A stretch of DNA of 64,000 nucleotides. It comes from Teredinibacter sp. KSP-S5-2. Lineage in GTDB: Bacteria > Pseudomonadota > Gammaproteobacteria > Pseudomonadales > Cellvibrionaceae. Positions 35,607 through 43,824 of this stretch are shown piece after piece. The notes under the pieces are model-generated. The model did no database searches. It was not told the origin of the DNA and saw only the letters and a list, made by a program, of their open reading frames with translations. The first letter of the stretch is position 1, and each line of letters starts with the position of its first letter. A program made the translations under genes and the position numbers. The stretch lies in contig NZ_CP120416.1 of assembly GCF_032773895.1 (NCBI RefSeq), positions 4,493,001 through 4,557,000 of the forward strand, read 5' to 3'.

Positions 35607-36529
35607 TGCAAAATACACAAAGACATAGTACAGAATTCTATTGGCTTGTTTCTTACCCAAAGTCGGGTAACACTTGGGTTCGTTTATTTCTTACGAACCT
35701 TATTTATGGGTCGGATAAACCTATTGATATCAATCAGATTGATGCTGGAACCATAGCCAGTGCTAGAGAGTGGGTAGAGCAGGCTTTGGATTTCGATATT
35801 AACGAGTTAAGTCACGACGAGATCGATCTACTGCGGCCAAAATGCTATCAGTGGTTATCCGAGCATACTTCGATCGAATCAGAAGAGAAATACCATAAAG
35901 TACACGATGCATATACATATGTTAAAACTGGTATTCCGTTGTTTCCTATGGAAGCAGCTAAAGGCGTAGTTTACATTGTCAGAAACCCACTGGATGTCGC
36001 GATTTCTTTTTCTCACCACTTAAATTGTTCGCTAGATAAGGCAATTGACAATATTATTGACCCAAATTTTTGCTTTTGTGACACAACTAGTAAGTTTTTC
36101 CCTCAATTTAGGCAGAAACTATTGGACTGGTCCGGCCACGTTAATAGCTGGTTGCATGCCAACATAGCCAATATATTAATTTTAAAGTACGAAGATCTTG
36201 TCGATGACCCAGAAACGCATTTTGCCAGATTAGCATCCTTTCTCGGTATTACCACAACCCATCAGGAGCTACGATCAGCTATCCAGAACTGTTCGCTTAA
36301 GCTATTGCAATCTCAAGAAGACGAATTCGGGTTTATCGAACGCCCCGCAGCATCTCAACGATTTTTCAGGAAAGGTCTGGTTGGTGAGTGGCAATCTACA
36401 TTATCTCCGCAACAAGTAGCAAAAATCGTGGATACCCAAGGTCAAACAATGAAAAAGCTTGGTTATCTGGACGACAAGACTATGTCAGTCAGTACAGGCA
36501 CCGACACAGAAGCACTAATAATGGAGTAG
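35606..36529 (+). CDS. PAPS-dependent sulfotransferase, lasso tailoring enzyme
   Basis: About 307 residues. The 5'-phosphosulfate loop is YPKSGNTW (17-24), the 3'-phosphate motif is YIVRNPLDVAISFSHH (about 122), and the C-terminal FFRKGLVGEW is the usual RKGxxGDW-like block. It should move sulfate from PAPS onto a hydroxyl. Because it is fused by overlap to the kinase and sits in the precursor operon, the likely substrate is the lasso peptide (Tyr4, Thr or Ser). An in-frame ATG at 35594 is an alternative start; the TGATG overlap favours 35606. Confidence 0.85.
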   Translation: MQNTQRHSTEFYWLVSYPKSGNTWVRLFLTNLIYGSDKPIDINQIDAGTIASAREWVEQALDFDINELSHDEIDLLRPKCYQWLSEHTSIESEEKYHKVHDAYTYVKTGIPLFPMEAAKGVVYIVRNPLDVAISFSHHLNCSLDKAIDNIIDPNFCFCDTTSKFFPQFRQKLLDWSGHVNSWLHANIANILILKYEDLVDDPETHFARLASFLGITTTHQELRSAIQNCSLKLLQSQEDEFGFIERPAASQRFFRKGLVGEWQSTLSPQQVAKIVDTQGQTMKKLGYLDDKTMSVSTGTDTEALIME

Positions 36530-36538
36530 GGAACACCT

Positions 36539-37048
36539 ATGTGTAGAATTATTGTTGCTGTTCTTTTTATAGCATCAACTAATAGTTACTCCGGTAGCTA
36601 CGATGTTCACTCCTATGCAAATGGCAGTATTTTCGCTGCAAAGTATGAAGAGACAGGATTTAAAGACGATATAACATTTAACTCTGTTTACGGCAGGTTT
36701 GGCGCAACTATTGATCTGTATGTATCCATGGAATGGCGAATAGGCACCTCATTGCAAGATGAAAGTTTTGAAACTGACGAAGCAAGTGTAGATATTAGTC
36801 TGGATACATTTTATGGCGGTTATTTGTTGGGTCGTATCCCGGTCACTAACCATATTTCACCGTATGCGGTTATTGGTTACACGGAAAGTAAGTTTGACTT
36901 TAACAACGGCGACTTTTCTATGGCACTGGAAAAGTCGGACACTTCCTTCGGTTTGGGTGTGGATATTTTTGTAACCAAACGCTGGGGGATTAATGCTGAG
37001 TATATGCGCTATATAAAGGAAGATGGCATAGAACTTTCTGGACCATAG
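36539..37048 (+). CDS. Outer-membrane beta-barrel protein, C-terminal strand cut off by an amber codon
   Basis: A 169-residue protein with a short signal peptide (about 18 residues) and alternating beta strands of the OmpA/OmpW-like 8-strand porin type (FGATIDLYVSMEWRIGTSL, ISPYAVIGYTESKFDF, SFGLGVDIFVTKRWGINAEY). Family members normally end with one more strand closing in Phe. Here translation stops at TAG (37046), yet the next codons in frame read LGYIYFF and then a stop at 37070, exactly such a strand. It begins ten bases after the sulfotransferase stop, so it belongs to the lasso operon transcript. Confidence 0.7.
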   Translation: MCRIIVAVLFIASTNSYSGSYDVHSYANGSIFAAKYEETGFKDDITFNSVYGRFGATIDLYVSMEWRIGTSLQDESFETDEASVDISLDTFYGGYLLGRIPVTNHISPYAVIGYTESKFDFNNGDFSMALEKSDTSFGLGVDIFVTKRWGINAEYMRYIKEDGIELSGP

Positions 37049-38299
37049 TTAGGGTATATCTATTTCTTTTAGTGTCAGCTTGTTGTTTTCGAAAGCTGTT
37101 AAAAAATAGTCCATCAGCTTGGTTGAGTTTAACTGATGGACTTCCACTCCCCAATTGAAATTGCCTTCTAATAACACGATGCCCTGATCACTGATAGCTA
37201 GATCCCAACCAACTGTCCTGACATCTGGACAGATATTGTGAGCTGCTTTGGTAAATGCTTTTATACTTTCCCAGTCGGGTAAGCGTTTTTCGTTCAGCAG
37301 GTTTAAAAGGTTTTTGATGGTGCTATCCTTGATCGGTAGCCGTTTAATTTTGTCTATTTTCCCAGTATTGGCGTTAATATACATAGGAATGATTCGACTG
37401 TTGTTCTTACCCGTAGGGAGCTCTAAAACTGCACAGAGAGGGTATACATCTCCCTTAGTTCTACCCGTAATGAGTCGAATAACGATAAGGTCTGTATCTA
37501 CACCCAAAGATGTAAACCAAGCACTATTTTTCAATAAATGCTGGATTAAATAGCTTCGCTTACTAAGTTGACCTTGAATAAAACTCTGTATGCAATCAGC
37601 ACTAGTGAGTGTTTGGGTATTTGGTTGTTCTAACCGGTACTTGTCTCCGTTTTTTATGTAATTCAAAACAAAGCAGTTTTGCTTTCGACTTCCATTTATA
37701 GGTTTAAAAAAAAGCGATTTCTTCTGAAACAATATACTCTCATTCGGCTTTCCGTCGATAAATGTCTTTTCGACCTGTGGCACGGAAGGCAAATCAGCAA
37801 GTTGAAGCTTTTCAGCAAAAAACTTTTTATCCGTTAAAAATGCTCGACTCTCCGCACTAAATTGTTGGGAGAAAGCCTGGTGCCAAGCGGGTAATTCATG
37901 GGTATAAATAAAGTCCGGCCATTGGTGTTTATTATTCAAATACAGTTGATATCGATAATAGAAACGCGGCGGTACCGAGTGAAGCAAAGCATGTTTTAAC
38001 ACTCCAAGAAATTGCTTCAAGTATGTAATGTGATATTCATCTTGGATTTGCTTTCTATTTCGCAACCAACAAGTCATGCACTGCCACCAACTATTAAACA
38101 TATACCAGCAGAAAAAGCTGAGAACGGCGACAGGTAGCCAAATGATTTGAGGCGATTTTTTTAAGCGGTGAAATAACACACGTTTGTGGAGTTGGATACT
38201 TTTATGATCGGAGAACAGATAGCGCCAGCTGAGAACGGCGCAAGGGTGCTTGGGTAAGCAATACTGTTTGAGTCTACGTCGCCATACATCACTGAGCAT
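37049..38299 (-). CDS. Sugar-transfer-associated ATP-grasp family protein
   Basis: A 416-residue protein. One hydrophobic segment (about 52-68) is followed by an ATP-grasp domain: FFKPINGSRKQNCFVLNYI, QSFIQGQLSKRSYLIQHLL, VIRLITGRTKGDVYPLCAVLE, and the Mg-binding end WDLAISDQGIVLLEGNFNWG. This fits the ATPgrasp_ST family found in polysaccharide loci, whose ligase substrates are unknown. It converges with the barrel gene and flanks the lasso cluster; a role in the lasso pathway is possible but not shown. Three nearby Cys residues (HPCAV, WQCMTCW) are unusual. Confidence 0.75.
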   Translation of the reverse strand: MLSDVWRRRLKQYCLPKHPCAVLSWRYLFSDHKSIQLHKRVLFHRLKKSPQIIWLPVAVLSFFCWYMFNSWWQCMTCWLRNRKQIQDEYHITYLKQFLGVLKHALLHSVPPRFYYRYQLYLNNKHQWPDFIYTHELPAWHQAFSQQFSAESRAFLTDKKFFAEKLQLADLPSVPQVEKTFIDGKPNESILFQKKSLFFKPINGSRKQNCFVLNYIKNGDKYRLEQPNTQTLTSADCIQSFIQGQLSKRSYLIQHLLKNSAWFTSLGVDTDLIVIRLITGRTKGDVYPLCAVLELPTGKNNSRIIPMYINANTGKIDKIKRLPIKDSTIKNLLNLLNEKRLPDWESIKAFTKAAHNICPDVRTVGWDLAISDQGIVLLEGNFNWGVEVHQLNSTKLMDYFLTAFENNKLTLKEIDIP

Positions 38300-38336
38300 G
38301 GTTTTTTACCGGCGTTTGAAGCAAATTATTTTTATT

Positions 38337-38384
38337 GATTAGATTGGTTCTCTACCCAACACTTCGAGGAGAACCAATCTAATC
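38337..38384. repeat. 16-bp perfect inverted repeat
   Basis: 38337-38352 (GATTAGATTGGTTCTC) and 38369-38384 are exact reverse complements around a 16-base loop. It lies between the uvrD stop (38393) and the ATP-grasp gene start (38299), both on the minus strand. No run of T follows on either strand, so it is not a textbook terminator; it could still terminate uvrD transcripts or be a binding site. Confidence 0.7.
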
Positions 38385-38392
38385 TACACAGC

Positions 38393-40573
38393 TTAGCTTA
38401 ATGGCTCCAGTTTTGCGTATTGCAGTACCAGCCATTTAATTCCCTCGGTATTAAATTTAACCTGAACCCGCGCGCCATTACCCTGACCTTCAAATTGCAA
38501 AATTGTGCCTTCGCCAAATACTTGGTGAAACACCTGCTGGCCAAGCCCCAATCCTGGGTAATCTTGAGTTATCTCCGCAGTATTGACCTTCTGCGCATAG
38601 GAAACAGGACGGGATATGGCCGACTTGATTCTCACTTCCTGAATATATTGGTCTGGAATTTCCCGCACAAACCGAGACAGCGCATTAAAGGTGTCTGTGC
38701 CATGCAGGCGTCGACATTCTGCATAGGTCATCACCAGTTTTTCCATGCCCCGGGTGATTCCTACATACGCCAGTCGACGCTCTTCTTCCAGCCGACCAGG
38801 TTCTTCGGCGGACATTTTGTGCGGAAACAAACCTTCTTCCATCCCGGCTAAAAATACTAACGGAAACTCCAAGCCTTTAGCCGAATGCAGGGTCATCATT
38901 TGCACCGCATCTTCAAAGTCATCGGCTTGCGCATCACCAGCGTCCAGCGCTGCGCTGTCCAGGAACTCCTGCAATGGCGTCAGGTCACTTTCTTCTGCTT
39001 CAAAGGCTCGACAGGCGTTTACCAATTCCTGCAAGTTTTCCACACGAGCCTGGCCTCGTTCACCTTTTTCTTTTTGATGGAAATCCAACAAACCACTGTT
39101 GCGAATAACGTGTTCTGCAATATCCGCCAAAGCCATACCGGTAGTGGCTTCCTGAAGTTCATCCAGTAAAACCAAAAATCCTTTAAGCGCGTTAGTCGCT
39201 CGCGCTGTAAATACCCCGTGATTGACTGCACCAACGGTGGCCTGAAACATAGAGCAACCTTGTTCCCGAGCCATCATGCGGATGTCATCCTGAGTTTTGC
39301 TGCCGATACCACGGGTGGGCGTATTAAAAACCCGCTCAAAAGCCGCATCATCGTGTCGATTACCCAACAACCTCAGGTATGCCAGAGCATTGCGAATTTC
39401 CATACGTTCATAGAAACGTTGGCCGCCATATATCCGGTAAGGCATCCCATCGCGTAAGAACGCTTCTTCCAGTACCCGGGACTGGGCATTGGAACGGTAC
39501 AATATGGCTGCATCGCTGTAGTTATTACCTTGGTTTACCCAAGTCCGAACACGATCAACAATATAACGCGCTTCATCCTGCTCGTTAAAAGCAGCGTACA
39601 AATCAATGGGCTCTCCGTCAGCATCAGAGGTCCATAGGGATTTACCCATCCGATCAGCATTATTCTCGATCACCGCATTGGCGGCTTTTAAAATTGTTCC
39701 TGTGGAACGATAGTTCTGTTCCAAGCGAGTGATTTCTACTTGCTCGAAGTCTTTTTCAAACTTTTGAATATTTTCGATTCGCGCACCGCGCCAACCATAA
39801 ATGGACTGGTCATCATCCCCCACAGCAATCACTTTGCTGGTTTGGCCCGCCAAAACTCGCAACCAGGCATACTGTACGGCATTGGTGTCCTGAAACTCGT
39901 CCACTAATATGTATTTAAAACGGTTTTGATAATGCTTGAGTAGGTTGGCATCTTTCAGCCACAACTCGTGGGAACGTAACAGTAACTCGGCAAAATCCAC
40001 CATACCACCACGTTCACAGGCTTCTTCGTAGGCGGCATATACCATCTTCATGGTGGTTAAATAGGGGTCATGACCTTCGGTAATGTGCTGTGCCCGTACC
40101 CCTTCATCTTTCTGACCGTTAATAAACCACTGGGATTGCTTAAATGGCCAGCGGCTATCATCCAGGTTCAATGCTTGATAAACCCGTTTTACTACACGGA
40201 GCTGATCATCACTATCGAGAATTTGGAAGTTTTCCGGTAATCCCGCTTCATGCCAATGAGATTTAAGTAACCGATGGGCAAGGCCATGGAATGTTCCCAC
40301 CCACATACCTCGCAACATGGAACCGCCCGGAGCAGCCTGCAGCAAGGAAGACAAGCGTTCTCGCATTTCCCGAGCAGCCTTATTGGTAAACGTTACCGCC
40401 AGAATTTCATGAGGTGACACACCTTCCACTTGTACCAACCAGGCAATACGGTGAACAAGTACGCGGGTTTTACCACTACCAGCGCCAGCAAGTACCAGTT
40501 GATTTGTGGGGGGCGCACAAACGGCCTGCCGCTGCGCATCGTTTAAGTCATTGATAAGTTCGTTTACGTCCAT
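38393..40573 (-). CDS. uvrD: DNA helicase II UvrD
   Basis: A 726-residue superfamily 1A helicase: AGAGSGKTRVL (Walker A), the Q motif LNDAQRQAV at the N-terminus, LVDEFQDTNAVQY (Walker B), GDDDQSIYGWRGA (motif III) and MTLHSAKGLEFPLVFLAG (motif V). The C-terminal Tudor-like tail (GQQVFHQVFGEGTILQFEGQG) that contacts RNA polymerase is present. The full length and the tail distinguish UvrD from Rep. It works in nucleotide excision and mismatch repair. Divided from the next operon by a bidirectional terminator. Confidence 0.96.
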   Translation of the reverse strand: MDVNELINDLNDAQRQAVCAPPTNQLVLAGAGSGKTRVLVHRIAWLVQVEGVSPHEILAVTFTNKAAREMRERLSSLLQAAPGGSMLRGMWVGTFHGLAHRLLKSHWHEAGLPENFQILDSDDQLRVVKRVYQALNLDDSRWPFKQSQWFINGQKDEGVRAQHITEGHDPYLTTMKMVYAAYEEACERGGMVDFAELLLRSHELWLKDANLLKHYQNRFKYILVDEFQDTNAVQYAWLRVLAGQTSKVIAVGDDDQSIYGWRGARIENIQKFEKDFEQVEITRLEQNYRSTGTILKAANAVIENNADRMGKSLWTSDADGEPIDLYAAFNEQDEARYIVDRVRTWVNQGNNYSDAAILYRSNAQSRVLEEAFLRDGMPYRIYGGQRFYERMEIRNALAYLRLLGNRHDDAAFERVFNTPTRGIGSKTQDDIRMMAREQGCSMFQATVGAVNHGVFTARATNALKGFLVLLDELQEATTGMALADIAEHVIRNSGLLDFHQKEKGERGQARVENLQELVNACRAFEAEESDLTPLQEFLDSAALDAGDAQADDFEDAVQMMTLHSAKGLEFPLVFLAGMEEGLFPHKMSAEEPGRLEEERRLAYVGITRGMEKLVMTYAECRRLHGTDTFNALSRFVREIPDQYIQEVRIKSAISRPVSYAQKVNTAEITQDYPGLGLGQQVFHQVFGEGTILQFEGQGNGARVQVKFNTEGIKWLVLQYAKLEPLS

Positions 40574-40602
40574 GGGCGGGAATTGTACCAGAGACGGATA
40601 AG

Positions 40603-40629
40603 AAAAAAGGGCCCTTAGAGCCCTTTTTT
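40603..40629 (-). terminator. Bidirectional intrinsic terminator
   Basis: AAAAAAGGGC (40603-40612) and GCCCTTTTTT (40620-40629) form a 10-bp stem with a seven-base loop. Read on the minus strand it ends the two-lipoprotein operon just after its stop at 40655, and insulates uvrD. Confidence 0.8.
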
Positions 40630-40654
40630 ATGTATATTTATACAGATGTTATGT

Positions 40655-41185
40655 TTAGTGGACTTTTTCTTCCGCATCCATTATTTGTATACCACCTTCA
40701 GGCGTATTGGTTTTTTTAACTTGCTCTGGCGGGTTACCAACAATGACATCGACACCTGATACCCTCAAAAGCCTCTCGCCTTCATGTTCCGTCTCGAAAC
40801 TCAAAGCTATAGAGTAATACCCGTCTTCTTCAGTGGTAACAGGAATAGTGATAGATAGGTCACCCTTACCAATTTCATATACCCAGCTCGTTACTTCAGG
40901 GTTAAGCCCTTCGGCCTTAATCAATTCAGCTTTGAGTACACCGGCTTTCAACCCTGTTGCGATACTTAGCACAATTTTTTCTGCGGAATAAGCCGGCAGG
41001 CGAATGGGAGAGACTGTCCGAATGACGACATTCGCACCTGGCTTTACATATTTCTCAGAATGCACTTCATGCTGTTCGTTAACTGCATCAACCGTCCCGG
41101 GGGATTGCTTGGAACAACTGCATAACAGCAAGCAAGCGGACGACAATACCAGGACAAGCTTTTCTTTTTTTAGAAGAAGGGTCAT
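40655..41185 (-). CDS. Lipoprotein, hypothetical
   Basis: A 176-residue lipoprotein (lipobox LLCSC, Cys about residue 24). The rest looks like a single beta-sandwich domain (VVIRTVSPIRLPAYSAEKIV, LSITIPVTTEEDGYYSIALSF), perhaps binding or capping a neighbour. It starts 20 bases after the stop of the poly-Ser peptidase gene and shares its operon and terminator, so a partnership with that peptidase is plausible. No family recognised. Confidence 0.65.
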   Translation of the reverse strand: MTLLLKKEKLVLVLSSACLLLCSCSKQSPGTVDAVNEQHEVHSEKYVKPGANVVIRTVSPIRLPAYSAEKIVLSIATGLKAGVLKAELIKAEGLNPEVTSWVYEIGKGDLSITIPVTTEEDGYYSIALSFETEHEGERLLRVSGVDVIVGNPPEQVKKTNTPEGGIQIMDAEEKVH

Positions 41186-41205
41186 ATCTCTATCCTAAAA
41201 ATAAA

Positions 41206-42948
41206 TTAGTTAACGGTAACATTGTGGCAAATATATCCACCTGTCCCACTATCATCATCAACATTTTCTCGTTCAAAAAGCTCGATAACGTAGTTCCCCA
41301 CCTGGAGGGTACCAACACCGGTTTCAATGTCAGAGTCATTTGAAACAAATGTAGCGATCAGTGTTCCCTTACTGTAGATAAACATATCAGGGTTGGAATT
41401 TACTCCGGATACACCCGTTTTCGCTGCCGTTACTGTGTAATTGCCGCCACTGGAAATGGTTACCGAAATAAAGCGCCTGTTAGATAGCTTATTGCTCTCT
41501 CCGTCGACGTTACTTGAACATACATTGACCGTATTGCCATATGTCAAAGTCTCATACACTGGCAGGTTGTATGAATTGCCACCATTGACGGTTTCTCCTG
41601 CACCATAGTTACCCGAACCATTGACACCGTGATTACTTGCGAGGATATTGATCTGACCATCAACAGAACTGGAGGTTAACGTTTTTAACTGATTAAGAAA
41701 TGGAAATATACTAATTTGAGCATCATTATTTTTGTAATCTGAAGCAGTGATGGCCTGATAAATCGGAGAAAAACCCAGCTCAACAGAATCGCCAATCTCA
41801 GCCGTATCGTCATACAGGTCATATATTAAGCGTTCAACAGTTCGTTCGCTAAACCAACCTTTATTGCTATAACTGTTGCTCTCAAAATTAAGTTCAAAAC
41901 CACTCGCATCTCCCAGACCACTCGTATCTCGATAGGTGCCGGTTCCAGACACTATTCCTGTAAACGCATTGGCGATTCCTTCACTAAAGGCCAAACGAAA
42001 ATCCAGTTTTTCACCCCCGCTGTGCGATCCACCAATGCTGTCGGATCGGGAGATGGTGTCTTCTAAATAGTGGAAAAACTCATGCTGAATAACACTTCGA
42101 TCAAATTCATCGGTATCGGAATTAGCCCCACCCAATATATACATATTGTTTTCACCACTGTCATAGTAGGACGTACCAATAGTGCTTTCGTTATTATTAA
42201 CACTCCAGCGCAATTCAGAACGGATAAGCTGAATTGAGTTATCCGCATTGAGCAAAAACACCAAGGCTTCCTGAACGGAATCGAGAATGGCAAAAGGTGC
42301 AGCAACCCGAGTTCCCGTATAACTTGAGCTACCCCAACCCGTTGGCGCATTCAAATCACGAATAGAATCGGTTGTTCCAGAACTCAGCAAACTGCCCTGC
42401 ATAGCATAGACTGCATTGCCGCTCGTATTATCCGTTACAGAGAAATCCCAAGATGCAGTCCCTGTCCTCTTCATTTCTGCCAACACTCTCACTCGGTAAC
42501 TGGTGTTTGGCGTAACATTAAACTGGTACTGACCAAGGTCATCTGTCGATGTAGACATCACAACTTGCGACGAGGCGTTAAGTAGCTCAACCGTGATCCA
42601 TTTAAGAGGCGTTCGAACCTCATTATCATGATCTAGCCCATAACCAATCTCACTAGGCATAACCCTATCGTAGGTAACCGTACCAGATAACGTTATTCCA
42701 CCAGACCCGGACGAGCTACTGGAACTTGACGAAGAGCTGGAGCTAGAACTACTGGTACCAGCTGAGCCCGAAGTCGATGACGATGAACTGGAGGAACTTG
42801 ATGAAGAGGACGAATTAGAGCTTGTTGAGGAACTTGAGCTGCTGGAAGAGGTAATAGGCCCACTACCACCGGATCCACCACCACCGCAACCAACGGTGCC
42901 TAAACAAATCAGTGCGACAATAACGCCAATGTACTTGGATAGCTGCAT
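41206..42948 (-). CDS. Lipoprotein zinc peptidase with poly-serine linker
   Basis: About 580 residues. A lipobox (TVGC) is followed by a Gly-rich tail and then two Ser-rich runs (about residues 32-83) that act as a flexible linker. Next come a Cna-B/carboxypeptidase-regulatory-like domain (about 85-165), a gluzincin-type peptidase core with HEFFHYLED and downstream FSEGIANAF (candidate third ligand Glu), and a C-terminal PPC-like beta domain with two Cys. The ATG at 42948 has GGAG at good spacing. Probably a surface-tethered peptidase; the family is not one I can name. Poly-Ser linkers are typical of Cellvibrionaceae secreted enzymes. Confidence 0.75.
   Translation of the reverse strand: MQLSKYIGVIVALICLGTVGCGGGGSGGSGPITSSSSSSSSTSSNSSSSSSSSSSSSSTSGSAGTSSSSSSSSSSSSSSSGSGGITLSGTVTYDRVMPSEIGYGLDHDNEVRTPLKWITVELLNASSQVVMSTSTDDLGQYQFNVTPNTSYRVRVLAEMKRTGTASWDFSVTDNTSGNAVYAMQGSLLSSGTTDSIRDLNAPTGWGSSSYTGTRVAAPFAILDSVQEALVFLLNADNSIQLIRSELRWSVNNNESTIGTSYYDSGENNMYILGGANSDTDEFDRSVIQHEFFHYLEDTISRSDSIGGSHSGGEKLDFRLAFSEGIANAFTGIVSGTGTYRDTSGLGDASGFELNFESNSYSNKGWFSERTVERLIYDLYDDTAEIGDSVELGFSPIYQAITASDYKNNDAQISIFPFLNQLKTLTSSSVDGQINILASNHGVNGSGNYGAGETVNGGNSYNLPVYETLTYGNTVNVCSSNVDGESNKLSNRRFISVTISSGGNYTVTAAKTGVSGVNSNPDMFIYSKGTLIATFVSNDSDIETGVGTLQVGNYVIELFERENVDDDSGTGGYICHNVTVN
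42692..42860 (-). repeat. Poly-serine linker coding repeat
   Basis: A degenerate run of serine codons (TCN and AGY mixed) inside the lipoprotein peptidase gene, broken once by a short Thr/Gly/Ala segment into two blocks. Mixing of the two Ser codon families shows the protein feature, rather than DNA slippage alone, is maintained. Confidence 0.85.
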
Positions 42949-43053
42949 TACAAAATAACTCCGGTCACATATTTTGGGGCCAATCACTTAATCATAGGTG
43001 AAATCAACAACCTCCGTGTGGCTGCTCAGCACAAACTTGAGAAAACAAAACTG

Positions 43054-43815
43054 TCATGAGCTACGACAAACGATAAAAAATTCCGTATTTCCATCGCCAC
43101 CTTTAATCACACTCTCGAAGTAATTTGACACCGTCAAGCCCAGAGAGGTTACCGCTTCTCTGATTTTTTCTTCAACAATTTGGTAGAGATCGCTATGTTT
43201 CACCATTCCCCCTTTACCGATTCCCTCTGGCCCAACTTCAAATTGGGGCTTCACCAAGCTGATTAGGTGTCCGCCCGATTTCATAAACTGGATCAATCGC
43301 GGCAGAATAAGGGTTTGTGATATGAAGGAAACGTCCATCACAATAAGGTCAAACTCCCTGATTCCCGCATCACGTATATGGGTAAAATCGAGTTCGCGCG
43401 CATTAATATTCTCATAGCAAAATACTCTGGGATCCGATGCCAGAGCTCTAACCAATTGACTATGACCCACATCGACTCCCACTACTTTTGATATTCCATG
43501 CTGCAGTAAACAGTCTGTAAACCCGCCGGTAGACTGACCCACATCCAGAGCACACATACCATCAAGGCTGATATCAGCTTTTCTTAATGCAGCTTCGAGT
43601 TTTAGGCCAGCTCTCGATACATATTTTTGAGTATCGCTGGCACTTACTTTAAGTTCGGCGTCTTCTGCGATTTTCTTTGATGCTTTGCTGCAGATTTCCC
43701 AATCACCGGCTATCTTAACTTCTACTTTTCCTTCGGAAATTAGGGCCTGAGCATGGGTTCGGGAATGGCAGAGGGCTTTGTTTACAAGAAGGGCGTCCAG
43801 TCTAACGGATTTCAT
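43054..43815 (-). CDS. TlyA-family rRNA 2'-O-methyltransferase
   Basis: A 253-residue protein with an N-terminal S4 RNA-binding domain (RLDALLVNKALCHSRTHAQA) and a FtsJ-like SAM domain: ALDVGQSTGGFTDCLLQ (SAM loop), GVDVGHSQL, and the catalytic K-D-K-E region around LIVMDVSFIS and LVKPQFEVG. The family methylates 16S and 23S rRNA ribose (capreomycin sensitivity) and is sometimes mis-annotated as hemolysin. It is the third gene of a unit with an HD-GYP protein and a histidine kinase, 9 bases after the kinase. Confidence 0.92.
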   Translation of the reverse strand: MKSVRLDALLVNKALCHSRTHAQALISEGKVEVKIAGDWEICSKASKKIAEDAELKVSASDTQKYVSRAGLKLEAALRKADISLDGMCALDVGQSTGGFTDCLLQHGISKVVGVDVGHSQLVRALASDPRVFCYENINARELDFTHIRDAGIREFDLIVMDVSFISQTLILPRLIQFMKSGGHLISLVKPQFEVGPEGIGKGGMVKHSDLYQIVEEKIREAVTSLGLTVSNYFESVIKGGDGNTEFFIVCRSS

Positions 43816-43824
43816 ACAACATCT

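Noticed and set aside
42692-42860. DNA microsatellite independent of coding
   Set aside because: Both serine codon families are mixed and the frame is kept, so it is a protein linker.
43054-43815. Hemolysin
   Set aside because: S4 plus FtsJ-like methyltransferase motifs show an rRNA methyltransferase; the hemolysin name is a historical annotation of TlyA.
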